A DNA stretch of 64,000 nucleotides from Enterobacter bugandensis (GTDB lineage Bacteria > Pseudomonadota > Gammaproteobacteria > Enterobacterales > Enterobacteriaceae), in NCBI RefSeq assembly GCF_900324475.1, contig NZ_LT992502.1, positions 1,426,001 to 1,490,000 of the forward strand, given 5' to 3'. The position numbers and the translations under genes were made by a program. Positions 21,683 through 32,324 of this stretch are shown one piece after another. The notes beneath the pieces were generated by a model. It was not told the DNA's origin. It ran no database searches and saw only the letters and a program-made list of their open reading frames with translations. Position 1 is the first letter of the stretch. Every line of letters starts with the position of its first letter.

Positions 21683-22135
21683 ATGGCTGAAACCCGAATT
21701 CTGGTCGGTCCCGAGCGCTTTAACGTCGGTACAGAATATGACTGGCTGGCGGAGCGCGATGAAGACGGCGCGGTCGTTACGTTCACCGGTAAAGTGCGTA
21801 ACCACAATCTCGGCGACAGCGTAAAAGCGCTGACGCTGGAGCACTATCCGGGCATGACGGAGAAATCGCTGGCGGCAATTGTGGATGAAGCGCGAGGCCG
21901 CTGGCCGCTCGGGCGGGTCACGGTGATCCACCGCATCGGCGAGATGTGGCCCGGCGAAGAGATTGTCTTTGTCGGCGTGACCAGCGCGCACCGCGGTAGC
22001 GCCTTTGCGGCAGGGGAGTTCATTATGGATTACCTCAAAACCAAAGCGCCGTTCTGGAAGCGCGAAGCCACGCCGGAAGGCGAGCGCTGGGTGGAATCTC
22101 GCGACAGCGATAAACAGGCCGCCAGCCGTTGGTAG
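21683..22135 (+). CDS. moaE: Molybdopterin synthase catalytic subunit MoaE
   Basis: 150 residues from ATG 21683, one base after the moaD stop. The catalytic lysine region is TKAPFWKREATPEGERWVE, and FTGKVRNHNLGDSVKALTLEHY and VTSAHRGSAFAAGEF are conserved. Forms the heterotetramer with MoaD that converts cPMP to molybdopterin. Last gene of the moa operon; no clear terminator is seen before ybhL. Confidence 0.96.
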   Translation: MAETRILVGPERFNVGTEYDWLAERDEDGAVVTFTGKVRNHNLGDSVKALTLEHYPGMTEKSLAAIVDEARGRWPLGRVTVIHRIGEMWPGEEIVFVGVTSAHRGSAFAAGEFIMDYLKTKAPFWKREATPEGERWVESRDSDKQAASRW

Positions 22136-22201
22136 TCGGTTTACGTGGATGTGTTACTCTTAATGTGTGTGTCTCTTCTTAACCTTAATCAGGAGTGAAT
22201 C

Positions 22202-22909
22202 ATGGACCGATTTCCGCGTTCCGATTCAATAGTACAGCAGACCCGTAGCGGCCTGCAGACGTATATGGCGCAGGTGTACGGCTGGATGACGGTCGGCCTG
22301 CTGCTTACCGCGTTTATCGCGTGGTATGCGGCAAACACGCCTGAGCTGATGATGTTTATCTTCTCCAGCAAAATCACCTTCTTTGGGCTGATTATCGCAC
22401 AGCTGGCGCTGGTGTTTGTGCTTTCCGGCCTGGTGCAGAAACTCAGTGCCGGAATGGCGACCACGCTGTTTATGCTCTATTCGGCGCTGACCGGTTTGAC
22501 GCTCTCCAGCATTTTCATCGTCTACACCTACTCCTCCATCGCCAGTACCTTCGTGGTGACCGGCGGGATGTTTGGCGTGATGAGCCTGTACGGTTACACC
22601 ACCAAACGTGACCTGAGCGGCTTAGGTAATATGCTGTTTATGGGGCTGATCGGGATTGTGCTGGCATCGCTGGTGAACCTGTGGCTGAAGAGCGACGCGC
22701 TGATGTGGGCCGTGACCTATATCGGTGTAGTAGTCTTTGTCGGGCTGACGGCCTATGACACTCAGAAGCTGAAAAACATCGGCGAGCAGATCGACGTGCG
22801 CGACAGTTCAAACCTGCGCAAATACTCGATTCTGGGCGCGCTGACGCTCTATCTGGACTTCATCAATCTGTTCCTGATGCTGCTGCGGATTTTCGGTAAC
22901 CGTCGCTGA
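22202..22909 (+). CDS. ybhL: YbhL, Bax inhibitor-1-like inner membrane protein
   Basis: 235 residues (E. coli 234), seven predicted membrane segments beginning with VYGWMTVGLLLTAFIAWYA. It has the BI-1/YccA/TMBIM features, including the TAYDTQKLKNIGEQ block near the C-terminus. Homologue BsYetJ is a pH-sensitive calcium leak channel; the function of YbhL itself is not proven. A good AGGAG precedes the ATG. Confidence 0.93.
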   Translation: MDRFPRSDSIVQQTRSGLQTYMAQVYGWMTVGLLLTAFIAWYAANTPELMMFIFSSKITFFGLIIAQLALVFVLSGLVQKLSAGMATTLFMLYSALTGLTLSSIFIVYTYSSIASTFVVTGGMFGVMSLYGYTTKRDLSGLGNMLFMGLIGIVLASLVNLWLKSDALMWAVTYIGVVVFVGLTAYDTQKLKNIGEQIDVRDSSNLRKYSILGALTLYLDFINLFLMLLRIFGNRR

Positions 22910-22928
22910 GGTTGCTTTGCCGGGTGGC

Positions 22929-22974
22929 GGTGCGGTCTGGTACCCTCACCCTGACCCTCTCCCACGGGAGAGGG
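22929..22974 (-). repeat. CCCTCTCC/GGAGAGGG palindromic repeat, copy 2
   Basis: On the minus strand it reads CCCTCTCCCGTGGGAGAGGG, then TCAGGGTGAGGGTACCAGACCGCA. It matches the copy at 18118-18163 across its length and lies 3' of ybhL, just after a partial REP-like GCCGGGTGGCGG (22919-22930). A separate terminator follows at 22986. Confidence 0.75.
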
Positions 22975-22985
22975 AACAAACACTA

Positions 22986-23010
22986 AAAACGGCAACAAGG
23001 TTGCCGTTTT
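22986..23010. terminator. Bidirectional terminator between ybhL and ybhN
   Basis: AAAACGGCAAC and GTTGCCGTTTT form a perfect 11-bp stem with a 3-base loop. It lies between the 3' ends of convergent ybhL and ybhN, and the T/A runs at both sides of the stem suit termination in both directions. Confidence 0.9.
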
Positions 23011-23014
23011 GCTT

Positions 23015-23977
23015 TTATTTCGCCATTGCCTTCTCATTTTTCGCCCGTAACTTTTTCGCCCGGCTCTCCAGCACCAGATAACAGACCGTTGCCAGCGCCA
23101 GCGGCAGGAAGTAATAGAGCATGCGGTAGGCGAGCAGGGCGGCAATAATCGTCCCCTGTGAAACATGTTCTCCGGCCAGCAGCGCGATAAACACCGCCTC
23201 CAGCACACCAATTCCCGCCGGAATATGCACGATAACCCCGGCGATACTGCTCACCAGCAGCACGCCCAGCACGAAGAAGTAGTTCACGTCCTCGCCAATC
23301 AACAGCCAGATGATCGCCCCCATCGCCATCCAGTTGGCGCTGGATACCGCCATCTGCAGCACCGCGAACTTCCACGACGGCAGTACCAGTTTCTGCCCTT
23401 TAATGGTCATATGGCGGCGTCTGGCAAAGGCGCAGGCCCACAGATACACGGCGATGATCAGCAGCAGCACGATGCCGAGAATGCGCAGCGTGGCCTCGTC
23501 GATATACCAGTGCGCGGGCAGCTGCACCACGCCGATGGTGAAAATCACCCCACCCAGCAGAATGTACCCCAGCCAGTTGGTTGTGATACTCAGCGAGAAA
23601 ATGCGGGTGATGGTTCCGCCCGGTAATCCGAGGCGTGAGTACAGGCGATAGCGCATGCCGATGCCGCCCACCCAGGTGCTCAGCGTCAGGTTGAAGGCGT
23701 AGCAGATAAACGACACCAGCATCACCTGACGTTTAGCCAGCTTGTGGCCGCAGTAGGCGCGACCGAGCAGGTCGTAGCAGCCGTACATCAGGTAGCTGAC
23801 GATAACCAGCCCTACGGCGCCCAGCAGCACCAGCCGGTTATAGTTTCGGATAACCTTCCACACCTCTTCCCAGTCCACTTTCTGCGCGTAGACCACCAGC
23901 AGTACAGCGACCGCGATAAAGAATACCCAGGTGAGGATTTTTTTCGCCAGCCGCCAGCGAGGATGAGATTTTGACAT
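23015..23977 (-). CDS. ybhN: YbhN, lysylphosphatidylglycerol-synthase-type membrane protein
   Basis: 320 residues (E. coli 318), a polytopic inner-membrane protein of the LPG synthase transmembrane/UPF0104 family, with the first segment at ILTWVFFIAVAVLLVVYAQ. It lacks the soluble synthetase domain of MprF, so it is probably a flippase-like module. Its start overlaps the clsB stop by one base, linking it to cardiolipin synthesis. Confidence 0.92.
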   Translation of the reverse strand: MSKSHPRWRLAKKILTWVFFIAVAVLLVVYAQKVDWEEVWKVIRNYNRLVLLGAVGLVIVSYLMYGCYDLLGRAYCGHKLAKRQVMLVSFICYAFNLTLSTWVGGIGMRYRLYSRLGLPGGTITRIFSLSITTNWLGYILLGGVIFTIGVVQLPAHWYIDEATLRILGIVLLLIIAVYLWACAFARRRHMTIKGQKLVLPSWKFAVLQMAVSSANWMAMGAIIWLLIGEDVNYFFVLGVLLVSSIAGVIVHIPAGIGVLEAVFIALLAGEHVSQGTIIAALLAYRMLYYFLPLALATVCYLVLESRAKKLRAKNEKAMAK

Positions 23978-25215
23978 CAGGGTTTGCCTCCATCTTCCGC
24001 TTCAACGCGGTCCTGGGTTTCCATTTCAGGTTGTACCGGCGGATCAACCTGCGCCAGCTTTGGCGTATGCGCCGGCAGCCAGCCGACCATCGCCGGGAAG
24101 TGGCGCAGGAAGTGGAACACCACCACGCCGATGCCAACGTTCCACCAGCTCCGTTTCGGCACCATGGACTCATCCACCCGCACACAGTCCTTATGGATAA
24201 GTCCCTGAAGGTTATCCCGCAGGGTCTGGTTAAACTGACGGTCGTGGATGATCAGGTTCGCTTCCAGGTTCAGCGACAGGCTCAGCGGATCGAGGTTACT
24301 GGAGCCGACGGTTGCCCAGTGGTCATCCATGACGGCCACTTTGCCGTGCAGCGGGCGGCGGCGATATTCATATATCTGCACGCCGCTTTTCACCAGGTAG
24401 CGGTAGAGCAGGCGCGCGCCCACCTTTACAATCGGCATATCCGGCTCGCCCTGCACAATCAGTTTAACGCTCACGCCGCGTCGGGCCGCGTTGCGCATGG
24501 CGTGCAGAATACGGTAGCCGGGGAAGAAATAGGCGTTGGCGATAATCACTTCGCGCTTCGCATTGGCCAGCATCTTCAGGTAATGACGTTCAATATCGTC
24601 CCGATGCTCCTCGTTGTCCCGCCAGACAAACAGCGCCTGCGCTTCGCCGGGCTTGCGGTTCTCTTCCGGGCGATGACGGCGTCGCCACCAGCGGCGAGCG
24701 GCCTCTTTACCGGGCAAGTTTTCCAGCACGAACAGCTGGATGTCCTGAACCACCGGTCCCTCAATACGGATCGCGTAGTCCTGCTTGGCCTCCGGGCCGT
24801 AATCCGACATATGTTCGGCGGAGTAGTTAATGCCGCCCACGAACGCCACCGTTTCGTCCACTACGACGATTTTGCGGTGCATGCGGCGGAACAGGTTGGT
24901 GCGCATGCCGAACAGACGCGGACCGGGATCGTAATAGCGGAACACCACGCCGGCGGCGGTGAGCTCGTTAACAAATTCATCGCTAAGATCCGGCGAGCCA
25001 TATCCATCGAGCAGGGCCTCGATTTTTATCCCGCGCCGGGCGGCATGCAGCAGTACGCTGTGTAGCTGCCTGCCAACGTCGTCTTCAAACCAGATAAACG
25101 TTTCAAGGTAGACTTTCTGCTGTGCGTGGCTAATCGCCTCAAAGACCGCCGGATAAAAGTTATCGCCGTTTTCCAGCAGCGTAATACGGTTACCTTCCTG
25201 CCAGGTGCATTTCAT
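23977..25215 (-). CDS. clsB: Cardiolipin synthase B
   Basis: 412 residues (E. coli ClsB 413). Phospholipase D superfamily with two HKD motifs: [20 protein letters not shown] and [21 protein letters not shown]. Transfers phosphatidyl groups to form cardiolipin, and can act on phosphatidylglycerol. Middle gene of ybhP-clsB-ybhN: the start overlaps the ybhP stop in ATGA. No N-terminal membrane anchor is seen, unlike ClsA. Confidence 0.95.
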   Translation of the reverse strand: MKCTWQEGNRITLLENGDNFYPAVFEAISHAQQKVYLETFIWFEDDVGRQLHSVLLHAARRGIKIEALLDGYGSPDLSDEFVNELTAAGVVFRYYDPGPRLFGMRTNLFRRMHRKIVVVDETVAFVGGINYSAEHMSDYGPEAKQDYAIRIEGPVVQDIQLFVLENLPGKEAARRWWRRRHRPEENRKPGEAQALFVWRDNEEHRDDIERHYLKMLANAKREVIIANAYFFPGYRILHAMRNAARRGVSVKLIVQGEPDMPIVKVGARLLYRYLVKSGVQIYEYRRRPLHGKVAVMDDHWATVGSSNLDPLSLSLNLEANLIIHDRQFNQTLRDNLQGLIHKDCVRVDESMVPKRSWWNVGIGVVVFHFLRHFPAMVGWLPAHTPKLAQVDPPVQPEMETQDRVEAEDGGKP

Positions 25216-25979
25216 AAGTGGATCTCCGCGCTCAGCGGGGCATGGTCGGAAAGATGTCGCCAGTTCAGTAACGCCAGCGCCGTCGGGCTGCTGGCATGCG
25301 CATTTTTCACGTAGATGCGGTCCAGGCGCAGCAGGGGGAAGCGCACCGGAAACGTCCGTGCGGGACGACCATGGGCCCGGGTGAAAATTTCCTCCAGTCC
25401 CGCTTTGACCTTCAGCGGATGGTTGGCGCGCTGCCGCCAGTCGTTAAAATCCCCGGCGACCACCACGGGTTCGCCTTCCGGCAGCGCATTGGTCCAGTCC
25501 GCCAGCATCTGCAGCTGCGCCTGGCGGTGGGCTTCACGCAGTCCGAGGTGAACGCAGCCCACGTGAACCGGAACGTCAAGTTCCGGCGGCGTGATGCGGC
25601 AGTAAAGCAGCCCGCGCTTTTCGCTCTCCCCGACGGAAACGTCCCGGTTCTCATAATGTTCTATAGGAAAACGCGACAGCACCGCATTACCGTGATGGCC
25701 TTCCGGATAGACCGCATTGCGGCCGTAAGCGTAATCGCTCCACATGGTGTCGGCCAGGAATTCATAGTGCGGCGTATCGGGCCAGTTTTCGAAATGCATG
25801 GGGTGTACCTCATGCGCGCCCATCACCTCCTGCAGGCAGACAATGTCCGCGCTGACGGTGCGTACCGCGTCGCGCAGCTCCGGTAAAATGAAGCGGCGGT
25901 TAAATGCTGTGAAGCCCTTATGAATGTTTATCGTCAGCACCTTAAGCGAGAAATGCTGCGTTTTTTTGCTCATAAACAC
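25212..25979 (-). CDS. ybhP: YbhP, endonuclease/exonuclease/phosphatase-family protein
   Basis: 255 residues (E. coli 253). EEP-fold motifs: INIHKGF near the N-terminus, VCLQEVMG (metal-binding Glu), [18 protein letters not shown] and [13 protein letters not shown] with the catalytic His. The substrate is unknown; the operon with clsB hints at a phospholipid or head-group phosphodiester. Confidence 0.92.
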   Translation of the reverse strand: MFMSKKTQHFSLKVLTINIHKGFTAFNRRFILPELRDAVRTVSADIVCLQEVMGAHEVHPMHFENWPDTPHYEFLADTMWSDYAYGRNAVYPEGHHGNAVLSRFPIEHYENRDVSVGESEKRGLLYCRITPPELDVPVHVGCVHLGLREAHRQAQLQMLADWTNALPEGEPVVVAGDFNDWRQRANHPLKVKAGLEEIFTRAHGRPARTFPVRFPLLRLDRIYVKNAHASSPTALALLNWRHLSDHAPLSAEIHL

Positions 25980-26106
25980 CTTCCTGGGTGACTATCCCGA
26001 TGAAAATAAAGTGTAGTCGGCGTCACAAAAAGATGCGGCGTTACGGAATTTTCCGTAAAGTGCGGTAGTCTGATTAAGCAGAGAAAAATCCTTCAGGAGA
26101 GAAGCC

Positions 26107-26517
26107 ATGAAGTGGCAACAACGTGTTCGTGTCGCAACGGGTTTGAGTTGCTGGCAGATAATGTTGCATTTACTGGTCGTGGCCGTACTGGTGATGGGCT
26201 TGATGAGCGGCACGCTGGTGCGTGTTGGCTTAGGGCTATGCGTCCTCTATGGCGTCACCGTGCTGTCGATGCTGTTCTTACAGCGCCACCATGACGCGCG
26301 CTGGCGCGAGGTGGGTGATGTGCTCGAAGAGCTCACCACCACCTGGTACTTTGGTGCCGCGATGATCGTGCTGTGGCTGCTGTCACGCGTGCTGCAAAAC
26401 AACCTGCTGCTGGCCCTCGCGGGTCTGGCAATCCTTGCAGGGCCAGCGGTAGTGTCGCTGCTCACTAAAGAGAAAAAGCTACGCAATGTTGCGTCTAAAC
26501 ATCGCATAGGCCACTGA
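26107..26517 (+). CDS. ybhQ: YbhQ inner membrane protein
   Basis: 136 residues with four hydrophobic segments (for example [18 protein letters not shown] and [19 protein letters not shown]). It matches E. coli YbhQ in size, N-terminus and place. AGGAGAGAAGCC precedes the ATG. No function is established. The last 39 bases overlap the convergent ybhR. Confidence 0.9.
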   Translation: MKWQQRVRVATGLSCWQIMLHLLVVAVLVMGLMSGTLVRVGLGLCVLYGVTVLSMLFLQRHHDARWREVGDVLEELTTTWYFGAAMIVLWLLSRVLQNNLLLALAGLAILAGPAVVSLLTKEKKLRNVASKHRIGH

Positions 26518-27585
26518 CCCCGTCGTGGCCGCTATGACCAGTAGCGGCCACAAACTTCCCCAGACAATGTCCAGACTCGCATCCTTCAGATAGATCTGCT
26601 TGGTGATATCCGTAAAGTGTCGAATCGGGTTTATCCACGTTAAATCCTGCAGCCACACCGGCATGTTCTCGACGGGCGACACGTACCCGGAGAGCAGAAT
26701 CGCCGGCATCATAAAGACGAATACCCCGATAAACGCCTGCTGCTGCGTGGAGCAGAGCGCTGAAATCAGCAGCCCAAACCCCACCAGCGACAGCCCGTAA
26801 ATCACCATCGTGAAGTAAAACAGCGCCAGCGATCCGGCGAACGGGATCTCATAGGCCCAAATTCCCACCCCCAGCACGATGGTGGCCTGGAAGGTGGCGA
26901 CGATCAGCGCCGGCACCGCTTTGCCGACGAAAATCTGCCAGGTGGCGAGCGGGGAAACCAGCAGCTGATCCAGCGTGCCCTGTTCGCGCTCGCGGGCCAC
27001 GGACAGAGAGGTCACGATCATCACCCCGATGGTGGTGATCATGGCGATCAGCGACGGCACCACAAACCACTTGTAGTCCAGATTCGGGTTGTACCAGTTG
27101 CGCACCACCAGCTCGCTGTTATTAGGCTTCGGTTTGCCCTCCATCAGCTCCTGCTGATACTCCTTCACTATCTGCTGCAGGTAGTTGGCCGCTATCTGGG
27201 CGCTGTTGGAGTTGCGCCCGTCGAGGATCAGCTGCATCGGCGCGGTCTGGAAGGTGTCCAGATTGCGGGAGAAATCCGCCGGGAAACGCACCAGCAGCAG
27301 CGCTTTTTGCGTGTCGATAGTGGGCTGGATCTCCTGCGGGCTTTTCAGCAGCAGGATGTGGGTAAAGGCTTTCGCCCGGGCAAAACGCTGCGTCAGTTCG
27401 ACGGCGTGTTTGCCGTTGTCTTCATTATAAATGGCAATGGTGGCGTTAGTTACCTCAAGGGTGGCGGCAAACGGGAACAATAAAACCTGAAGCAGCACCG
27501 GCAGCACCAGAATGGCGCGGGTTTGCGGCTCGCGCAGCAGGGACTGCAGTTCTTTGCGGATCAATGTCCATAAGCGGTGAAACAT
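26479..27585 (-). CDS. ybhR: YbhR, ABC-2 type exporter permease
   Basis: 368 residues, ABC-2 membrane protein with an N-terminal membrane segment, a large periplasmic loop (about 45-175) and five C-terminal segments; [15 protein letters not shown] is the ABC-2 hallmark. With YbhS and the fused ATPase YbhF it forms the YbhFSR exporter, reported in E. coli to export tetracycline-class drugs and Na+/Li+ and to affect cefoperazone/chloramphenicol sensitivity under CecR. Confidence 0.94.
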   Translation of the reverse strand: MFHRLWTLIRKELQSLLREPQTRAILVLPVLLQVLLFPFAATLEVTNATIAIYNEDNGKHAVELTQRFARAKAFTHILLLKSPQEIQPTIDTQKALLLVRFPADFSRNLDTFQTAPMQLILDGRNSNSAQIAANYLQQIVKEYQQELMEGKPKPNNSELVVRNWYNPNLDYKWFVVPSLIAMITTIGVMIVTSLSVAREREQGTLDQLLVSPLATWQIFVGKAVPALIVATFQATIVLGVGIWAYEIPFAGSLALFYFTMVIYGLSLVGFGLLISALCSTQQQAFIGVFVFMMPAILLSGYVSPVENMPVWLQDLTWINPIRHFTDITKQIYLKDASLDIVWGSLWPLLVIAATTGSVAYAMFRRNIA

Positions 27586-27594
27586 GTGCGCTCC

Positions 27595-28728
27595 TTAATC
27601 CAGTCGCCGTTTGGTTTTCAGCCACGTCAACCCGATAAACATCACCGCCGACGCCAGCAAAAACAGGGTATTGATAATCAGCACCACCGGAATATTCCCC
27701 GCCAGGAACAGGCTCTGCAGCGTGCTCACGAAGTAGCGCGCCGGAATGATGTAGGTCACGGCGCGGATCACCGCAGGCATGCTGTCTATCTGGAAGATAA
27801 AACCGGAGAGCATAATCGATGGCAGGAAAGCGGCGTTGAGCGCCACCTGCGCGGCGTTAAACTGGTTGCGGGTGATGGTGGAGATGAGCAGCCCCATCCC
27901 CAGCGTGCTGAGTAAAAACAGGCTGGTGATAAAGAACAGCACCACCAGCGAGCCGCGATACGGCACGCCAAGAATAAAGACCGCGACCAGCATGCAGAGC
28001 AGCATCGCCAGCATGCCGAGGAAGTAGTAGGGGATGAGCTTGCACAGCAGCAGCTCAACCCGCGTCACCTCGGTGGAGAGCAGCGCCTCCATAGTGCCGC
28101 GCTCCCACTCGCGGGCGATGACCAGCGAGGTGAGGATCGCGCCAATCACCGTCATAATGATGGTCACCGCCCCCGGAATAATAAAGTGCTGGCTGATGGC
28201 GGCGGGGTTAAACCAGTAGCGCGTCTGCACATCGATGAGCGGTTCAAACGTCTCGCCCCGGTCTTCGGCGCGCTGCATCTGCCAGAGCTGCCAGATCCCC
28301 TCCGCATAGCCCTGCACGAAGTTGGCGGTGTTCGGCTCGCTGCCGTCGGTAATCACCTGAATCGGCGCATCGGCGCCCGGGCGCGCCATGTTGGCGGCGA
28401 AATCCACCGGGATGACGATCAGGCCGCGAATTTTCCCGGCCTGCATTTTCTGGATCAGTTCCTGCCGGTTGTCGCTGACGGTGGCGTCAATGTAGGGTGA
28501 GCCGGTCATGGCATGGGTGAAGTCCAGCGCCTCTTCGCTCTGCTGCTCCAGCAAAATACCGACCCGCAGCTTGCTGGAGTCGAGGTTAATGCCGTAGCCA
28601 AAAATAAACAGCAGCAGCAGGGGGATCACCACCGCAATCAGCCAACTGCTGGGATCGCGCACGATCTGCCGCGTCTCTTTGATGCACAGGGCACGCACCC
28701 GGCGCCAGGAAAGGGCGTTACTGCGCAT
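27595..28728 (-). CDS. ybhS: YbhS, ABC-2 type exporter permease
   Basis: 377 residues from the ATG at 28728, the E. coli length. AGGAGA is 6 bases before this ATG but directly abuts the upstream ATG at 28734, so 28728 is chosen. Paralogue of YbhR: one N-terminal segment ([18 protein letters not shown]), a periplasmic domain, then five segments, with [17 protein letters not shown] as the ABC-2 motif. It overlaps the ybhF end by 11 bases. Confidence 0.94.
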   Translation of the reverse strand: MRSNALSWRRVRALCIKETRQIVRDPSSWLIAVVIPLLLLFIFGYGINLDSSKLRVGILLEQQSEEALDFTHAMTGSPYIDATVSDNRQELIQKMQAGKIRGLIVIPVDFAANMARPGADAPIQVITDGSEPNTANFVQGYAEGIWQLWQMQRAEDRGETFEPLIDVQTRYWFNPAAISQHFIIPGAVTIIMTVIGAILTSLVIAREWERGTMEALLSTEVTRVELLLCKLIPYYFLGMLAMLLCMLVAVFILGVPYRGSLVVLFFITSLFLLSTLGMGLLISTITRNQFNAAQVALNAAFLPSIMLSGFIFQIDSMPAVIRAVTYIIPARYFVSTLQSLFLAGNIPVVLIINTLFLLASAVMFIGLTWLKTKRRLD

Positions 28729-30457
28729 GAGCATTCTCCTTATCCCAGTCGTGGATGAGGGTGATAAACGCCTGCTCCATGGTCGGGTCTGGCTGTGCGT
28801 CGTCGGCGGCCTGCGCTTTCAGGTCGTCCGGCGTGCCGTGGGCAATCAGCTTGCCGCGGTAGACCAGCCCGATGCGGTCGCAATACTCTGCCTCGTCCAT
28901 AAAGTGGGTGGTGACCATTACGGTCACGCCTTTTTCCACCATGCTGTTGATATGCAACCAGAATTCTCGGCGGGTGAGGGGATCCACGCCTGACGTGGGT
29001 TCATCAAGAAACAGGATATCCGGCTCGTGCATCAGCGAGCAGGCCAGCGCCAGCCGCTGCTTAAAGCCGAGCGGCAGCTCGTCGGTGGCGTGGGACGCAA
29101 TATTCGTTAACCCGAAGGCGTCGCTCATGCGGCGGATTTTTTCATTCTGCGCCCGCCCGCGCAGGCCGTACACGCCGGAGAAAAAGCGCAGATTCTGCTC
29201 GACCGTCAGGTTGCCGTACAGCGAGAACTTCTGCGCCATATAGCCGAGATGCTGGCGCGCCTTGCCGGAGCTGACTTTAAGATCCATGTCCAGCACCAGC
29301 GCCTTGCCGGACGTCGGGACCAGCAGGCCGCACATCATTTTAAAGGTGGTGGATTTTCCCGCCCCGTTCGGCCCGAGCAGGCCAAATATCTCGCCGCGCT
29401 TCACCGCGAAATTGACGTTGTCGGTGGCGGCGAAATCCCCGAACTTTTTGGTGAGCGATTTGGCTTCGATCACCGTTTCGCCGGGCGTGCCTTCCACCGT
29501 GTGCAGGATCGCCCCAAGCGGCGACTCGGAGGTCCCCGCGCCGCCCAGCAGGTCGATGAACGCATCTTCAAAACGCGGCGCCGTCTCTTCCATCTCAATC
29601 GTCGGCATCCCAGGCGCCCGGCGAATATCGTCGACGGTGGCCTCTTTTTTGAGGATGACCCGCACCGAGCGGCCCTGAATCATCCCGTCGCTGACCTGCG
29701 GCAGCCTGAGCACCCGCTGCAGCAGCCTGCGGTTGGACTCCTGCGGGCTGTGCAGCAGGAAGCTGCGCCCGGCCATGCTCTGCGTCAGCGTCGTCGGCTC
29801 GCCCTGATAGAGCAGTTCGCCTTCGTTCATCAGCAGCACGTCCCGACACTGCTCCGCTTCGTCGAGGTAGGAGGTGCTCCAGAGGATCAGCATCCCGTCC
29901 CCCGCCAGCTCGTGCACCATCTGCCACAGCTCGCGGCGGGAAATCGGGTCCACGCCGACGCCGGGCTCATCGAGCAACAGCACCTTCGGCTCGCCCACCA
30001 GCGTGCAGGCCAGCCCCAGCTTCTGCTTCATCCCGCCGGAAAGCTTGCCCGCCAGCCGGTCGGTGAACGGGCCGAGGGAGGTAAATTCGAGCAGTCGGGC
30101 GAAGGTTTTCTGCCGGGTTTCACCGGTGACGCTGCGCAGGTCGGCGTACAGATTGAGGTTCTCCATCACCGTCAGATCTTCGTACAGGCCAAACTTCTGC
30201 GGCATATAGCCGAGCATGGCGTGGAGCGCGCCGTCGTCTTTTATCGGGTCAAGGCCAAGCACTCTGGCCGAGCCTTCATCCGGTTTCAGCAGCCCCGCCA
30301 GCATCCGCATCAGCGTGGTTTTGCCCGCGCCGTCCGGGCCCACCAGTCCGGTCACGTAGCCTTTCTGAATGCTGCAGTTCAGCGGCGCGACCGCCGGTTT
30401 ATCCATTCCGGGGAAGCGTTTGACCAGATTATTGAGCTGGATAACCGCATCATTCAT
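28718..30457 (-). CDS. ybhF: YbhF, fused double ABC ATPase
   Basis: 579 residues (E. coli 578) with two ATPase domains. The first has Walker A GPDGAGKT near 40, signature KLSGGMKQK and Walker [14 protein letters not shown]. The second has Walker A GPNGAGKS near 360, a signature region [12 protein letters not shown] with weakened LSGGQ, and Walker [14 protein letters not shown]. It energises YbhS/YbhR. The start overlaps the ybhG stop by 8 bases. Confidence 0.95.
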   Translation of the reverse strand: MNDAVIQLNNLVKRFPGMDKPAVAPLNCSIQKGYVTGLVGPDGAGKTTLMRMLAGLLKPDEGSARVLGLDPIKDDGALHAMLGYMPQKFGLYEDLTVMENLNLYADLRSVTGETRQKTFARLLEFTSLGPFTDRLAGKLSGGMKQKLGLACTLVGEPKVLLLDEPGVGVDPISRRELWQMVHELAGDGMLILWSTSYLDEAEQCRDVLLMNEGELLYQGEPTTLTQSMAGRSFLLHSPQESNRRLLQRVLRLPQVSDGMIQGRSVRVILKKEATVDDIRRAPGMPTIEMEETAPRFEDAFIDLLGGAGTSESPLGAILHTVEGTPGETVIEAKSLTKKFGDFAATDNVNFAVKRGEIFGLLGPNGAGKSTTFKMMCGLLVPTSGKALVLDMDLKVSSGKARQHLGYMAQKFSLYGNLTVEQNLRFFSGVYGLRGRAQNEKIRRMSDAFGLTNIASHATDELPLGFKQRLALACSLMHEPDILFLDEPTSGVDPLTRREFWLHINSMVEKGVTVMVTTHFMDEAEYCDRIGLVYRGKLIAHGTPDDLKAQAADDAQPDPTMEQAFITLIHDWDKENAHAQ

Positions 30458-31448
30458 GTCGTTCCCCGTCGTTTAAGGTCACGGTAACAGGCATGCCCTG
30501 ACGCAGCGCGTCGTCCGCGTCGGTGACGATGATGCGCAGACGGTACACGAGGTCGGTACGCAGATCCGGCGTTTCAACGGTTTTCGGCGTGAATTCGGCG
30601 GTAGGGGAGACAAAGCCCACTTTGCCGTGATACGGCTTGTCCGGGCGACCGTCGGTATAGAGCAGCAGCTCGCGGCCCGGCTGCATCTGGCCGAGATTCG
30701 GCTCATCAATGTAGGCCCGCACCCATACCGGACGGGTTAAGGACAGCGTCAAGACGGTACTGCCCGCGCTGAGCATGCTGCCCGGCTCTACCGCGCGGGT
30801 CATCAGCGTGCCGTCAGATGGGGCGGTTAAGATAGTGTCGTGCAGATCCAGCTCCGCCTGAGCCAGCTGCGCCTGCGCCTGCTCGAGGCTGGCCTTCGCC
30901 TGGGCGATGTCCTGCTCGCGGTTACCGGAGCGGTACTGGCTTAATTTATCCTGCGCGGATTTCAGCGTCGCCTGCGCCTGGTCGCGGGATGACCGCGCGT
31001 TTTCCAGATCGTTGGCGGAAATGGTGCGGCTTTTCCACAGCCCCTGCTGGCGGTTATAGAAGTTCTGCGCGTAGTCGTAGGCGGCTTTGGCCTGCTTAAC
31101 GGCGGCAGCGGCCTGGGCAATCTCCTCATCGCGATAGCCTGCCAGCATCAGATCATACTGCGCCTGGGCGACGGAGACGCCGGCTTTTGCCTGCATCAGC
31201 GCGTTCTCAAAGGGAGCTTTATCCAGCACGCCCAGCGTCTGCCCGGCTTTGATGGCATCGCCTTCGTCAACGCTCAGCGAGGCGAGACGTCCGCCGACGC
31301 GGAAGCTCATATTCACCGTGCGAATATCCACGTTACCGTACAGCGTCAGGCCCCGATCCTGCTGGCTCTGATACCACAGCCAGCCACCGATTCCCGCGGC
31401 AAGCAAAACAACTACCACCAGAACGATGGCGACAGGTTTTTTCATCAC
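30450..31448 (-). CDS. ybhG: YbhG, HlyD-type membrane fusion protein
   Basis: 332 residues, same as E. coli. One N-terminal anchor ([22 protein letters not shown]), a lipoyl-like half ([18 protein letters not shown]), a long Ala/Gln-rich coiled-coil hairpin (about 90-205), the second lipoyl half and a beta-barrel. Periplasmic adaptor of the YbhFSR exporter, likely docking to TolC. Overlaps cecR by 4 bases. Confidence 0.95.
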   Translation of the reverse strand: MMKKPVAIVLVVVVLLAAGIGGWLWYQSQQDRGLTLYGNVDIRTVNMSFRVGGRLASLSVDEGDAIKAGQTLGVLDKAPFENALMQAKAGVSVAQAQYDLMLAGYRDEEIAQAAAAVKQAKAAYDYAQNFYNRQQGLWKSRTISANDLENARSSRDQAQATLKSAQDKLSQYRSGNREQDIAQAKASLEQAQAQLAQAELDLHDTILTAPSDGTLMTRAVEPGSMLSAGSTVLTLSLTRPVWVRAYIDEPNLGQMQPGRELLLYTDGRPDKPYHGKVGFVSPTAEFTPKTVETPDLRTDLVYRLRIIVTDADDALRQGMPVTVTLNDGERHE

Positions 31449-32119
31449 TTCAGGCTCCTTTGCGTTAAGCCTTGCAGGATCAGATCGAGATGACAGGTGA
31501 TGACCTGGCTAATCTGCGCGGCTTTATCCTCATCGAATTGTGCCCAGCCCGTGCGTAACAGGATGGTTTCACGCCCCAGACGGAAGGCGAGAATTTCGCC
31601 CAGCAGGGCGTGGGTATGCAAAATGGTGTCGGTATCGCTGGCGTCCCGCCCGGTGTAGGCGGCAATCAGCCGGGTCAGATGGGTGTGCATCGGGGCAATC
31701 ACCTGATCGTGTACCAGCTGATAAGCGGCAGTGGGGGAGAGCTGCTCGCGGGAGATAAATTTGCTCAGGTTGAGCGTATCGTCGTGCGTCAGCAGGCGGA
31801 TCATATTGTGGCAGGCATTGAGAATAAGTTGCCTGATAGCGGTACGATCCGGCGTCGGCTGGCTCAGCAGCGCGCAGGCCTCCTCAACGTGCGGGCGAAA
31901 ATTGTTGCCAATAAAATCGGCAATCCACTGGGCGCAGGCGAGGTATAAATCCTCTTTTGAGCCAAAATAGTAGGTAATGGCCGCAATGTTTTGCCCGGCC
32001 TGGGCGGCGATATCCCGCGTGGTGGCATGCAGGCCATACTCGCCAAACTGCGCCAGCGCGGCGGCGATAAGCTGGCTTTTGGCCTGTTCACCTTTGGTTG
32101 TCGTCGGTGTCGTATTCAT
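31445..32119 (-). CDS. cecR: CecR, TetR-family regulator
   Basis: 224 residues (E. coli CecR/YbiH 223). N-terminal TetR helix-turn-helix: [38 protein letters not shown] (residues about 20-57, given in family order), then a variable ligand domain. In E. coli it represses the ybhGFSR genes and affects rhlE. It is the first gene of the operon, and a perfect 20-base palindrome lies 14 bases upstream. Confidence 0.94.
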   Translation of the reverse strand: MNTTPTTTKGEQAKSQLIAAALAQFGEYGLHATTRDIAAQAGQNIAAITYYFGSKEDLYLACAQWIADFIGNNFRPHVEEACALLSQPTPDRTAIRQLILNACHNMIRLLTHDDTLNLSKFISREQLSPTAAYQLVHDQVIAPMHTHLTRLIAAYTGRDASDTDTILHTHALLGEILAFRLGRETILLRTGWAQFDEDKAAQISQVITCHLDLILQGLTQRSLK

Positions 32120-32133
32120 GTCGGCATTAAAAA

Positions 32134-32153
32134 TTAATCAATCGATTGATTAA
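32134..32153. promoter_or_regulatory. CecR operator (perfect palindrome)
   Basis: TTAATCAATCGATTGATTAA is a perfect 20-base palindrome between divergent cecR and rhlE, next to the cecR start. TetR proteins normally bind such a site beside their own gene, and E. coli CecR is known to act between cecR and rhlE. Confidence 0.85.
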
Positions 32154-32324
32154 AATTATACCTGAATCGCTAAATCGTCGAGGGATACGACAGGGATATT
32201 TTATGCGCCACGTCACAAAAGCTGCTACACTCCGCACCTTCGCGACATTGTGGTTTTTGTCCTTCTATTCGTGATATCTCCCTGAAAACTACACCTGTGA
32301 TGGTCGGGGCGGTTCGGAGTTTTT

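Noticed and set aside
23971..25065. Plus-strand open frame (364 codons) opposite clsB
   Set aside because: Antisense shadow of a confidently identified cardiolipin synthase.
29249..30487. Plus-strand open frame (412 codons) opposite ybhF
   Set aside because: Shadow of the fused ATPase gene; His/Arg/Gln-rich, low-complexity translation with no recognisable domain.
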